A stretch of DNA of 64,000 bases from Aphrocallistes beatrix (taxonomy: Eukaryota; Porifera; Hexactinellida; Sceptrulophora; Aphrocallistidae): contig OY725493.1 in the NCBI GenBank assembly GCA_963281255.1, positions 743,550 to 807,549 on the forward strand. Reading direction: 5' to 3'. The translations under genes were made by a program, and so were the position numbers. Shown in pieces: positions 20,037-31,976 of this stretch. Position 1 is the first letter of the stretch; the number at the start of each line of letters is the position of its first letter. Below the pieces are notes generated by a model that did no database searches, was not told where the DNA came from, and worked only from the letters and a program-made list of their open reading frames with translations.

Positions 20037-23000
20037 TCAAATTAGTTTGGTTTGTGATCCAATTTGTATGCTTCCAACTTCTTTCACCTGTATTACCGGT
20101 TGAAAATGATCTCTAAACAATCTCAGGTAAATCCTAGTCTCTGTCAGGTTATGAGAAGAATGTTTATCATTGAACCCATACCCTGAAAATTTCATCCAAC
20201 ATTTGCTTTCATCTTTGTAGACAAAAATGTCAGTACCTAGGATCTGTGCTGCTAAGAATATTTCTAAGTCAGTACCCCAAGATCCTAATCGGTCCATCAA
20301 GCTTATTTTGAGATATTCTTCTATTGTGTTGCAACGCGCTTCGGGTAGCAAATCATTTCGAGCTTTACAATACTTGGAGCATGTTTCTCTATATTCTCCT
20401 TTCATTTTTTGTATTAAGAGCCCTCTTATTTGTTGGTGGTAGCTATCTGTCCCTGCAATTACGTAAGAGAGTGATCTAAATAGGCAATTGCCATCTGGTG
20501 AGATTCTTTTCTCTCTAGAAGGTATTAGCTGTCGAATTTCCAGGGATTTTTCAATAGCTTCGTTCTTATACAAAACACCCTTTGTATACGTCATTTGCAG
20601 AAATTTGCATTTTTCTTTCTGCCAGCTTTGTGTTACTGGCTTGAAATTTCCGTGATAAAAGAATGTAATCCCTTCAACGGAGATAGGTTCGTCATCAAGG
20701 CTATCATCATAATGCATTGCTCCACTTTTTCCGATTGGTTTAAGTTCAGCTGAAGGATTGCGATCACTTGTAGATAGGCATTCAGAACAAGGAGGGATGA
20801 CAGGGATTCGATTGGATAGTGGTTGAGAAGTTGAAACCTTTCCAGGTTCAAAATAACTTCGCTTCTTTTTTTTTTTCGCCCAAATTTCTTCTATTTGATC
20901 ATCGCTTCTGAATTTTATTTTTCTTCTTTTTATAATTTTATCACTTAATGGTTCGAATGCAAACCGAAATGCTCTGATTCTACCGACAATGCCTTCGCGT
21001 ATTTTACGAATAAAATCTCCCGGCCTTAGTTTGGATTCGTTTTGTAATATTGTAATTTTGACAATTCTCATCCAGTTCTCAGCGACCGCATTTGTAAATG
21101 TAATTCTTGCACTATTTGGAAATAAATTCGGACCTAATATGATTCCTGACCAGAGGGAACATATGGGCATGTAATGTGTTACTAAGAATGTGGGTAGACT
21201 CGGTAGAAAGTGTATGTTTTCCTTGCAATGGTCGGTCCGTTTTTTCTTCTCTAATTCAGTAATAAATTGTGTGCATTTGTTTAGTTCGCTCTGAAAATAG
21301 ATACCAAATGGTGATCTTGTTTTATAGGTATTGCTATCTCCCAAATTATTGTCTAGTTCTTCATCAAGGTCTTCCAAATATTCCAGATCAATATTATATT
21401 CGTCATTACTTAGGCTAATGGCATTGTCAAGCTTATGAAAAAAATCCTCAATTTCTGGGTAATACTTTTTAGCTAGACTTGTGATACATAATGCAACAAA
21501 AAGTTGCTTCAGTTCGTCTAACGCTGTACAGCTAACAAATCGTGCCATTATAAACATGACTTTTCTTTTTCGTAGTTGATCGATTCTAAATTTACGGCTG
21601 AGTTTGTAGCTTAAGCGGTTCATGATGTGTGCTGAACATATGTGAATGATCGTTTTCGGGGGTTTGGTCGATTTTGGAGTATGAATAACTTGCCAAGATG
21701 TAGCCAGATAATCTTCTAGAGTTTGTTTATTGAAACTATTGCAAACGCTGTGCAACATTGCCCAGCTATAATCAACTTCTACTTGACTTGGTGTAACTTC
21801 ACTGTTTGTAACTTTCTTGACATCATATAGCCACTGCTTAAGAAAATGTGATATTTCCACATTTGTTTGTTTGCTTGATATCATTTCTGCAAGTGGAATT
21901 GGGCTTACACGGGATTCAGGATGTTGAACAGATAGCGCATAGTAGAGTATTCTATCTTGAGACTTCTCTAACTTTCTAACGACCGAGCCAGTTGCATCAA
22001 GATGAAATGTCAAACTTTTCTTCTCCAAGTATTTCAATAAAGAGATTTGTTCTTCGCTATACAAGTGAATTACGAATGGAGTATGGGATATTGTTTGAAT
22101 ATAACCATTCATTTTGTCACCTATGATAGTGCTTTTAAAAGATAGTTGGGTACTGACTATGTCTTGCCACATGTCATTGTTAAACCTGGATTTTGACATG
22201 TGTTGGGATTTTACTTTTCTGAGTACATCAGTTGAATGCAAAGAATTAAAGTTACCATGTTTCGCAGCAGTAAAAATGTCAGGTTTAGTGAACAGAGAAT
22301 AATGGAAATTTGAAACACTTCTATTCTCGAGTTGTTCAGATATAGTTTCCCTTCTCTCGCCTGCTAAATGACGGCTTTGTGATACATGATTCGCGAAATG
22401 ATCTTTTGAAATTGATCCAGTGACAAAATATGTAATTACGAAAACATTATTTGCATTCGTTTCAGGTTCTTCCATTATAAACTTGAACTTAAAACAATCG
22501 CTAAATTTGCAAATTGCGGCAGCTACAAGAAAAGAGCATTTATTGCTATTTGTACTATTCTTATTAATCCTATGATATAAGAACTTTAGTACACAAAATG
22601 GATATTTCATTGACATCTTTTCATTCAATATGTTTGTCCATTCTGGTTCTAATTTGTTCTTAATTTCCAAAAACTTTGAGATTATTAACCATTCATGCAT
22701 TGTTAAATGAATTTCGCCTTGTTCAATCTCATGGGTTGCATCATTCCTATTTGATAAGATTGCATCATCACGAAAATTATTTTCTGCTAATGGCGAACTT
22801 GGACACGATATACTTACAAAATCTGAAGAAATTTCACACGGTAGATCAGAAAATTTAATACTTATAGGTAAGGATGTAGTGATAAAATTTGTTTGAACCT
22901 GTGATTGAATGTTGTATCTGTTGTTGCGCCATATATTCATAAGCTTTGCTCGTAGTTCTAGACGATTTCGACCATATACCATCTTTGCGAGCTTTCCCCA

Positions 23001-23231
23001 GAAACCAAACGGATTACGCCAATTTCTAGTCAGGCTAAGATTTTCCAGTACAGTGAATTCACACAATTCAAATTTCGATAAAGCATTTAGTATCTTCGAC
23101 GGTAGATTCTGACAAATGATAAATTTGTTATCATCATCTTCTAAAATTAAAAAAAAAGAATTTTAAAATCTATTTAGCTATGATGGAAATCCTAAGAATA
23201 AAAACTGACCATTCGAGTAATCTGCAGACAT
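20037..23231 (-). CDS. MULE-like transposase fused to an OTU cysteine protease
   Basis: Two exons: 23210-23231 (22 nt, MSADYSN) and 20037-23140, joined across a 69-bp intron (GTCAGT ... ttttttttaattttag), give 1041 residues with no stop. The central part has HLDATG (Asp about 389), EVDYSW (Asp about 464) and a CSAH motif (about 509-512). This order of acidic residues then C-x-x-H suggests a Mutator-type DDE transposase; I did not fix the final Glu. The C-terminus has SPDGNCLFRSL (Cys about 893), WGTDLEIFLAA and RDHF (His about 1019), which are the catalytic Cys box and His of OTU deubiquitinases. A basic KKKKKR run at about 770 may be a nuclear signal. Without the tiny first exon the long frame has no good ATG. 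Confidence 0.82.
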
Positions 23232-23764
23232 CAAATGAACCAAATCGATTTGTTGACAGTGAATTGTATAAGTATCAAATTTTATTGATTTTAGATAGTT
23301 TTATCATTTAAATATGACTATATTTTGGAAATATGCTATTTTCATTTGAAACCATATTACATTTATTTTCGCATTGGCTAATCATAAGTGATATCAATTA
23401 ATTAGTTATATTATATTAGTACATATTCATCATCATCCGCGGAAAACTAAGTTTTGGTTTCACTGGATGTTAATCTCAGCTCTGTGGTGAATTCATAAAT
23501 TTGTTGGACAATAATCATAAACAGGTTTGACCAAGACTCGAAATCATCGCATTAAACTGTATGGATTCCAGGTTTCCTCTGCACATTGAAATTCCAGAAG
23601 ATCGGAAGCACTATTAGTAATTTGTAGAATTTAATATCATGAATTAACACTTATATTATACTCGTATGTATTCAATTCTAATGACGTCATGACCCAACGG
23701 TTGGTCATGGTCACATTTGGCTTTGAAATATCAGGTGACTGTTGTCGCAATATTTTTCAATAGA
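23232..23764. other. 5' non-coding part of the foldback transposon
   Basis: This AT-rich sequence lies between the transposase start and the right arm, where its promoter would be expected. No coding exon or obvious TATA box at a fixed distance was identified. Confidence 0.4.
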
Positions 23765-24840
23765 GAGGTGTTAGATATTAAAATGACACAAAGCTACCTC
23801 ACTCATAATGTCTTGTCTCAAATTTGGCCAAGATCCTACAAGGTACTGCGAAACTAGAACTAGTTATACCCTGCTCACTTTGAGCTATACTGAAATCCTA
23901 TAGAAATTTCATCAAATTTGCATCGTCATTGTCAAGTGGTTTTAATCAGGAGGTGTTAGATATTAAAATGACACAAAGCTACCTCGCTCATAATGTTCTA
24001 TTTCAAATTTGATCAAGATCCCACAAGGTACTGTGAAACTAGAACTAGTTATACCCTGCTCACTTTGAGCTATACTGAAATCTTATAGAAATTTCATCAA
24101 ATTTGCATCGTCATTGTCAAGTGGTTTTAATCAGTAGCCGTTAGATATTAAAATGACACAAAGCTACCTCGCTCATAATGTCCTGTCTCAAATTTGACCA
24201 AGATCCTACAAGGCACTGCGAAACTAGAACTAGTTATACCCTGCTCACTTTGAGCTATACTGAAATCCTATAGAAATTTCATCAAATTTGCATCGTCATT
24301 GTCAAGTGGTTTTAATCGGGAGGTGTTAGATATTAAAATGACACAAAGCTACCTCGCTCATAATGTCCTGTCTCAAATTTGGCCAAGATCCTACAAGGTA
24401 CTGCGAAACTAGAACTAGTTATACCCTGCTCACTTTGAGCTATACTGAAATCCTATAGAAATTTCATCAAATTTGCATCGTCATTGCCAAGTGGTTTTAA
24501 TCGGGAGGTGTTAGATATTAAAATGACACAAAGCTACCTCGCTCATAATGTCCTGTCTCAAATTTGGCCAAGATCCTACAAGGTACTGCGAAACTAGAAC
24601 TAGTTATACCCTGCTCACTTTGCGCTATACTGAAATCCTATAGAAATTTCATCAAATTTGCATCGTCATTGTCAAGTGGTTTTAATCAGTAGCCGTTAGA
24701 TATTAAAATAACACAAAGCTACCTCGCTTATAATGTTCTGTTTCAAATTTGATCAAGATCCTACAAGGCACTGTGAAACTGGGACTAATTATATCTTGCT
24801 CACTTTTCGCTGCTGAACGTGCTGCTAACTTCACACCCAT
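23765..24840 (-). repeat. Right inverted arm: six 185-bp tandem units
   Basis: The ctgctcact word recurs at 23871, 24056, 24241, 24426, 24611 and 24796 (ttgct in the last), exactly 185 bp apart, in reverse orientation to the left arm. The arms differ in length by three units. Confidence 0.95.
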
Positions 24841-24849
24841 GAACTCAAC

Positions 24850-25849
24850 TGATTATTCATATAACATGCAATACATTAGTGGTGCAGGCATATCGAGCAA
24901 TTTGATAACTCTGTTCATATCAAGGGGCGAAAGCAGATTTGTTCAACAATCTGTCCCCATCCAGGGGTTTAGCACAGGGGGAGCAGCACTCCCTTACTAA
25001 TTTCTAAGGGGGAGCGGTTCTTCCAGCGGTGTTTTGGCAAAAATAGAAGTGGGGGGCGTTCCTTCCCGTAAAAAAGTTATGTTTTTTCGTGAAACTTTAA
25101 TCCCCTGATGGTATAGAAATGGTGATAATAAGAAAGAGAAAAAGAATATGGTTAGTTTAAAATGGCAACAATTGATTTGAATTTGTTATGCTACGTAATA
25201 CATTATAAGGCTAAAATTAAAATGGTAGTCAGCATGAGGTAAGGAGCGACCCCCGGACCCCAGCCACCCCTGATTGGATGGGTGAAACTCTGGACTATCA
25301 CACCCAGTTAAACCAGGCCTCTCAACTGTCATGATCTTGTCGTGTCTCACGGTTTTGCTGTCATATGAGACCATTACTCACTACTATCTCACCATTGGGA
25401 ACCACTGTCAGTGTTCGTAATACTATTTTCCATATCTCACGATTTGGCTAGATTACAGGTTAAGAGGCCAGCGGCTAATGGTCTCCATCTGCTACAGCGC
25501 AAGAACAAATTTTCAAAATTTATAATTCTAAGTATTATAAGACAGTTTAATATTAGCCGATGGTCCTTTGAATCACCATAAGTCACTTTTTAATGCGGAT
25601 TTATGACATAATTCTGAGAAAATTCGCTTAATTTACACCTTAAATTTTGAAAATATAAAATCCTACACCCAAGCAGAAGTCATATGAGTGATCAAAAGTG
25701 ATATATTTAGTATCCAAAAAAAATTCTATTAAATCACATAGTAGAGAGTCGTTATTAGTTAAGTAATTAATTAAAACCCTAATTTGCATCTGGGATTTTT
25801 CTATTTATACTAACTACCCCAAACTTGTACGGCTTCCCTCCTGAAAATA
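24850..25849. other. No gene; low-complexity and repeat fragments
   Basis: It contains a ccaggggtttagcacaggggg stretch near 24960, a cggaccccagccacccctg stretch near 25253 and a possible solo hAT end (ttgggaaccactg, 25393-25405). Nothing coding recognised. Confidence 0.45.
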
Positions 25850-26195
25850 CACTCGAACCTCTCTTATCCGGGCAGTGCCGGACCGGAGGGTGCCCGGATA
25901 ACAGAGGGTGCCCGGATAACAGAATTTGCCCGGATAATTCGAAAACATGTCTATGCACATGAGGTTATTCTATAATATTTACGTACCAAGACAATATACG
26001 AGTACGCAAAACCCACAGTTTTACTAATTACATATTAATGTCAAAAAATAATATTACATGATAATGATTGCTGGAATTGTGGTTAATAATTGACTTGAAA
26101 ATAGGACAATGCATATTGCCTAAATGTCGAAAGGGCTGCCCGGTTGAGAGAGGTGCCCGGATATCGGAGGTCCGGATAAGAGAGGTTCGAGTGTA
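25848..26195. mobile_element. pogo-like MITE, TA-flanked
   Basis: It begins CACTCGAACCTCTCTTATCC and ends with the near-exact complement (GGATAAGAGAGGTTCGAGTG), 25850-26193, 344 bp, with TA on both sides. The interior repeats gtgcccggata several times. No coding capacity. Confidence 0.85.
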
Positions 26196-26757
26196 GCTCA
26201 AACTGGAAATGACGCAGCAAAATTCCTAGGCAACGAAAGTTTTAAGTATATATCCTATAAAAGAATATATATTATTCGTGTATAACTTGAAATATATTGG
26301 CGCTTTTTTCAGGGAAATTCATATAAATTAGAAATATAGGCGGATTGAATAAAGTCATTTATCTGTGTACAATAATGAAATCAATAGCAACTTACTGGCG
26401 ATCTTAAGCTCTGTTGTAGGTGCAAGCAGATGGTGATGATAATTATATTTCAGATTTTATTTTCCTGGGCCGGCGCCACTGATCCGGTTGGTCTGGTTTT
26501 AACCGGACCTCTTTAAACCGTAGCGCCGGCGCTGTTTTAAGTTGTTATTTTCTATATAATCCAAATTTTACAAAATGATAAATTTTGCAAAAGATAGAGA
26601 TGTATATAATTGTATATAATTTCCCGATTGTAAATATTACAATAATTATTGCACTAACCGAATACAAATCAATGTAGTATTTCATTATATATTTGGTATG
26701 AATCATTATGGTTTATCAGATAGGAGGAAAGATCCGTTATTGGAGCTAAGTACAGAC
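26194..26757. other. Spacer, no gene
   Basis: The GC-rich inverted motif at 26465-26540 (gccggcgcc ... gcgccggc) is related to 15640-15790. The rest is AT-rich and unassigned. Confidence 0.4.
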
Positions 26758-27295
26758 ATAGCAATCTATTACATAATGCACTGCCGCGTTCAAATGGAAC
26801 TGGACCAAGGATAGACTAGTGTAGTTAGAAGATTTCACAAAATGAACCAAAGTTTTTCCAACTGCTGCACAAATCATACTATCTCAATTGATTCCTGACC
26901 CAAAAGGCACCATTTATCCCTGGTTATTCACTGTCACTCCTTTAAAAGGCCACTCAACCACCTATCCATTCAGAAATGCCTCTTTCACAGTCTTTAGCTA
27001 ATATTCTCAACTCAAAATGCTGCTCTTTGCTTTCTTCTTACAGATATCTCATCCGAAATGCTGGACAATTGTGGGAGTAGAACTAACTTCTACAAATTGA
27101 AATTAGAACTAACGTCTACATAGGGAGTAGAACGAATGCTGCGGCCCTTGGTAATACATTTTAAAGGTCTATCATGCCAAGGAAAAAATCTTTGGTTCAT
27201 GTTGTGAAATTTCCTAACTATACTAGTCCATCCTTGGTCCAAGTCCATTTGAGCGCGGCAGTGCCTTGTGTATAGATTGCTATGGTACATTTTAA
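26758..27295. repeat. Inverted-repeat element, arms of about 100 bp
   Basis: The left arm (26758-26860: catagcaatctatta ... gaaccaaag) is mirrored by the right arm (27190-27285: ctttggttcatg ... agattgctatgg). The 66-codon minus-strand frame here is part of the arm. It is probably a MITE; no TSD was determined. Confidence 0.6.
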
Positions 27296-27780
27296 CCGAT
27301 GAATTTACGTCTTAAGCGTTTTCGCATCCTTGGTTCGTAATAGAAATATAACTAAGATTTTTCATCCCTTAAGTTGCGGGGCTGTAGGAAGCGGTGCGGC
27401 AGGTATGGCCTTACCACTTTCAAAAAGTTGTATTAATCCTATGGACGAGAAGGAAGATGAGCCTTTCCACTCTTGATTAACATAACAACAACGGCCTTAC
27501 CACGTTTTGTGAGCTTCCGACGGCAATGAATAACAGCAACCTTGCTAGTAGAGTTGCATTACTTTAAGATACCATAGCGAGCATTTTCATAATTCTACAA
27601 TAAATCCACACAAAAACCAAAAATGTACACCACCAAAATATCTTTGAGAATAAGAAATGAGGCATCCATAAAGGTGTACCAATAATATTTCTCATCGTAT
27701 CTTTGATGAATACAAAAATTATATGATTCCAATAAAACGAGCACGTTTTCAAGTTTGTGAAGATAGTCATCCTTTGATGT

Positions 27781-27790
27781 TATAAAAGGG
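27781..27790 (+). promoter_or_regulatory. TATA-like box of transporter copy 6
   Basis: TATAAAAGGG begins 38 nt before the ATG. The same motif lies 38 nt before copy 7 (30627), 37 nt before copy 8 (34235) and 38 nt before copy 9 (38178-38170, minus strand). The conserved position in duplicated flanks supports a core promoter, although shared descent alone would also preserve it. Confidence 0.45.
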
Positions 27791-27818
27791 TTAATACATC
27801 TATTAATTCATTACAATC

Positions 27819-29132
27819 ATGAAGTCGGAGATTCCTACTTATTTTGCAGCATCTACTTGCTATGTTGCTATTTTAGAAATAGTATTTATTCTGGGGTTTA
27901 TCTCTCCTACTTGGAAGCAGCTTATTGAAGAGGAAATCATTAACAAAGAAATTTTGTCTGTTTATGCGTCTATTTCTTCGTTAGGAATAATTCTAGGTTT
28001 CATCCTGATGCTTTTCTGCCTGCAATGCCAAATCAATAGCAACGTACTAGTGATCTCAACCTCTGTTGTAGGTGCAAGCGGATGGTTAATGATAATTAGT
28101 GCTAACTCAGCATCTGTAATAATATCAGGAATGTTTTTGGTTGGTTTAAGTTTAGGATTTGTCGAATTTTTTGCTCAATTGTACATTGGAGAGATAAGTC
28201 TCAGTAGTCAGAGAAAGGTTTTGGGTGGGATTTTTGGATTTTGTTACAAAATTTCAATTTTCTTTGTTTATGCGTTAGGAATTTGGCTTTCGTTTCGGTG
28301 GTTGGCAGTTTTAGGTTTGTTAATTCTTCTTCTTCTCGTCTTTCTGATCTCTATCAATCCTCTATCACCAGAATGGTACGTTAGTCAAGGACTAGAAGAA
28401 CGAGCTAAACAGACTCTCTTCTACCTACATGGGAAAGACTTTGATGCTGATGCTGAGCTACTTAATATCCAAAATGATGTTTCCAATAAGCAGTTTACTT
28501 GGATCGATAGCATTAAGGCGTTACGGAATTGGAAAGTGTTGAAGCCCATCCTTCTTATGACTGCATTTGCATTTTTTAACGAATTTGGCGGTCACGAAGC
28601 TATGGTATCCTTCTCTTCACACATTCTAGAAAACCAACAAGGGATGGATCCTAAAGTGGCATCTCTCTTCTATCCAACATTCTTAATAGCAGGCGCAATC
28701 GTTTCAATGATTATTTTCAAATTTTGTAAATTGAAATGGCTTATAATAGTAGGAAATGTTCTACAAACTCTATCTCATCTCTCCATGTCTATCTATTATT
28801 TCGTTTCAGATAAGTACTTCCACTGCACAAATGAAAGTTCACAAATTTGTCGAACAATCTCATTTTGGCCAATAACTAACATTGCTCTTTTTGCATTTGC
28901 ATTTTCTCTTGGTTGGGGAGTGATTTTTTCCTCTTTACTCACGATTTTAATAGTTTCTTACCGCGAAATTTCATTGCCTATTGTGAATCTGACAACCAAT
29001 GCTTCTGTGTTTTGTGTCATCAATTTGTTCTATTTTTTTCTAAATACAATTGGAGCTTATAGCACATTTTTGTGTTTTGCAACGATTAATCTAACTTCAA
29101 TCTTTTTTGTGTATTTTTCTTTAAATATATAA
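27819..29132 (+). CDS. MFS sugar-transporter-like protein, intact copy 6
   Basis: A single exon encodes 437 residues starting MKSEIPTYFAAS, with no upstream in-frame Met nearby, which supports MKSEIP as the family start. About 12 membrane segments are visible. The hydrophilic centre after TM6 holds NPLSPEWYVSQG and a K/E-rich helix, as in SLC2-type porters, followed by TM7 with FFNEFGGHEAMVSFSS where hexose carriers have QQxSG. The loop after TM4 begins YIGEIS. The TM4-TM5 signature is GLSLGFVEFFAQ and CYKISIFF. A TATAAAAGGG box sits 38 nt upstream. It is the first gene of the right cluster and is probably a plasma-membrane or vesicular solute carrier. Confidence 0.75.
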   Translation: MKSEIPTYFAASTCYVAILEIVFILGFISPTWKQLIEEEIINKEILSVYASISSLGIILGFILMLFCLQCQINSNVLVISTSVVGASGWLMIISANSASVIISGMFLVGLSLGFVEFFAQLYIGEISLSSQRKVLGGIFGFCYKISIFFVYALGIWLSFRWLAVLGLLILLLLVFLISINPLSPEWYVSQGLEERAKQTLFYLHGKDFDADAELLNIQNDVSNKQFTWIDSIKALRNWKVLKPILLMTAFAFFNEFGGHEAMVSFSSHILENQQGMDPKVASLFYPTFLIAGAIVSMIIFKFCKLKWLIIVGNVLQTLSHLSMSIYYFVSDKYFHCTNESSQICRTISFWPITNIALFAFAFSLGWGVIFSSLLTILIVSYREISLPIVNLTTNASVFCVINLFYFFLNTIGAYSTFLCFATINLTSIFFVYFSLNI

Positions 29133-30664
29133 TTCCAATCCAATGAGCTCAATTAAATATCCTAGACTTGACTAATATTGAAGTTTATATTCAGGGTATT
29201 ATTATTTTCTAGGAATTCTCGTATTTCATCATGATAGATTTGGCTAGGATATCAAGGCACATCCTTTTTGGATATGATTGAGTGGGCATGTTATAGAATT
29301 TGGTCGGGCTAAGGCTAAAATAATACGTATACTGCTGCATATTAATTACACGTTTATTATGGCAGTCCAGGAACAAAGTATCTATGTAGCAGTGCACGAC
29401 AAAATTAAAATTTGGTAGTGATTATTTAGGCATCATTTTACCTTTTTTGGTGGCTAAGAACTACCAAATTCTAAATGCAGTATACAAATAGACCAATTTA
29501 ATCAAATTCGGTGACATAGTTAGCCTTCGTGGTTTATCGCTACATCTTGATGGCTATCACCACTAAACCACCTAACTTGTCGAGCGCTGCTAGGTAGGCT
29601 CATCAAAAATATTTTCTACACCCAGATTCAGCTCCTATAATTTCCAAAGTGTCTGTTACTGGTTTTGTACTGTAGAATTCTGAGATTATCTTTGGAAATT
29701 GTGAGATTTTGTTTCGCTTACTCAAATGGCCTTATGGCTTAATCGGTTTCATCCTAACTTGATAACCATCGCCACCAAATTGTGGCACGCGACAGAATTT
29801 ACTGTGGCAAAACCCCATATAGACCATGGATTAATTTTATTTTGCATTTGTGGTCCATATGTGGTTTTACAATAATAAATTGTGTCACAATTTGGTGGCG
29901 ATGGTCATCAAGTACGATTAAACAGATTGAACTACACGCAGGGTATTATCTAAGAGCGCGAAAGGCTCCTTTATTCGTATGATTTTATTCCTCAAAGTGT
30001 TAGGAGCGTGAAAATCCAGAATAATACCCAATTTACCCTACTGTATTATAATGTTAGTTATAGATTTAAGCTTATGAAAATTTAGGGATTTTAGATTAGA
30101 ACCGTATCTCTTGAGGTCTGTATAATATCCTGACTACAGAGTAATTTGAGTTGATGAATAGAATCTCACGATTATATGGATAATCTCAGAATTCTATGCT
30201 CCATGGATAAGTAGCGTGAGAATCTGCGCAACAGTTTTATGAACAACAAGGATGATGAGCATTACCACTCTTGATTAACATAACGACAGTAACCTTACCA
30301 CTTTTATGAGCATCCCACAGCAATGATTGAAAATTTATTGATAATTGATTAACTTAATTAAGAGAGTTTGCAGATGCTAACTGCAACCTTAGTAATAGAG
30401 TTGCCTTAGTTTATGATACTTTAGTGAGCATGTTCATAATTCATCAATAAATCCACACAAAATCCAAAGATTATGCCTCCAAAATATCTTTGAGAATAAG
30501 AAATGAGACATTCAGACACGTGTATCAAAAATATTTCTTATTGTATCTTTGATGAACACAAAAGACATATGATTCCAATTACACGAGCACGTATTCAAGT
30601 TTGTGAAGATAGATATTCTTTGATACTATAAAATATTCAATACATCAATCAATTCATTAAAATT
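29133..30664. repeat. Intergenic, includes foldback repeat copy 2 (about 29690-29945)
   Basis: The foldback part shares ggccttatggcttaatcggt, tgtggcacgcgaca and the mirrored gtaaaaccccatat core with 4700-5070. Bases 30370-30660 are the duplicated 5' flank of copy 7, related to 27540-27818. No gene. Confidence 0.65.
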
Positions 30665-31976
30665 ATGAAGTCGGAGATTCCTACTTATTTCGCAGCATCT
30701 ACATGCTATGTTGCTATTTTAGAAATAGTGTTTATTTTTGGGTTTATCTCTCCTACTTGGAAGCAGCTTATTGAAGAGGAAATCATTGACAAGGAAATTT
30801 TGTCTGTTTATGCGTCTATTTCTTCGTTGGGAATGATTCTAGGCTTCATCTTGATGCTTTTCTGCCTGCAATGCCAAATCAATAGCAACGTACTAGTGAT
30901 CTTAACCTCTGTTGTTGGTGCAAGTGGATGGTTAATGATAATTAGTGCTAACTCAGCATCTGTACTAATATCAGGAGTGTTTTTGGCAGGCTTAGGTTCA
31001 GGATGTGCCGAATTTTTCGCCCAATTGTACATTAGAGAGATAAGTCTCAGTAGTAAGAGAAAGGTTTTGGGTGGGATTTCTGGATTCTGTTACAGAATTT
31101 CACTTTTCTTTGTTTATGCGTTAGGAATTTGGCTTTCGTTTCGGTGGTTGGCAGTTTTTGGTTTGTCCATTCTTCTTCTTCTCGTCTTTCTGATCTCTAT
31201 CAATCCTCTATCACCAGAATGGTACGTTAGTCAAGGACTAGAAGAACGAGCTAAACAGACTCTCTTCTACCTACATGGGAAAGACTTTGATGCTGATGCT
31301 GAGCTACTTAATATCCAAAATGATCTTTCCAATAAACAATTTACGTGGATCGATAGCATTAAGGCGTTACGGAATTGGAAAGTGTTGAAGCCCATCCTTC
31401 TTATAACTGCATTTGCATTTTTTAAGGAGTTTGGTGGTCACGAAGCTATGGTGTCCTTCTCTTCACACATTCTAGAAAACCAACAAGGAATGGATCCTAA
31501 AGTGGCATCTCTCTTCTATCCAATATTCTTAATAGCAGGTGCAATCGTTTCAATGATTATTTTCAAATTTTGCAAATTGAAATGGATTATAATGGTAGGA
31601 AATGTTCTACAAACTCTATCTCTTCTCTCCATGTCTATCTATTATTTCGTTTCAGATAAGTACTTCCACTGCACAGATGAAAGTTCACAAATTTGTCGAA
31701 CAGTCTCATTTTGGCCAATAACTAACGTTGCTCTTTATGCTTTTGCGTTTTCTCTTGGTTGGGGAGTGATTTATTTCGCTTTATTCACGATTTTAATAGT
31801 TTCATACCGCGAAATTTCATTGCTTATTGTTAATCTGACAATTAATGCATGTATGTTTTGTGTCATCAATTTGTTCTATTTTTTGCTAAATACAATTGGA
31901 GCATTCAGCACATTTTGTGTTTTGCTATGTTTAATCTAGCTTCTATTTTTTTCGTGTATTTCTCTTTAAATATATA
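30665..31976 (+). pseudogene. MFS transporter copy 7, frameshift in the last membrane segment
   Basis: The first 418 or so residues are intact and match the family. A T is missing from the run at 31911-31914 (acattttgtg against acatttttgtg in copy 6). The product then ends AFSTFCVLLCLI at 424 residues in place of the final TM12; the lost end (FFVYFSLNI) is still readable in the next frame up to 31976. It may be a very young pseudogene, or a protein lacking most of TM12. Its TM4-TM5 signature is GLGSGCAEFFAQ and CYRISLFF. Confidence 0.72.

Larger units (their letters stand above)
18171..24849 (-). mobile_element. Complete foldback transposon, FB-NOF/MULE type, with 9-bp TSD
   Basis: The element (18180-24840, 6661 bp) has ends ATGGGTGTGAAGTTAGCAGC and its exact reverse complement. 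It is flanked by the 9-bp direct repeat GAACTCAAC (18171-18179 and 24841-24849). Its arms are not simple inverted repeats but arrays of 185-bp units in opposite orientation, nine on the left and six on the right. Between them lies one intact two-exon gene on the minus strand. Duplications of 8-11 bp and a DDE transposase fit the Mutator-like superfamily. Inverted arms made of tandem sub-repeats fit Drosophila FB with its NOF core. Intact ends, perfect TSD and open frame suggest recent activity. Confidence 0.92.
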
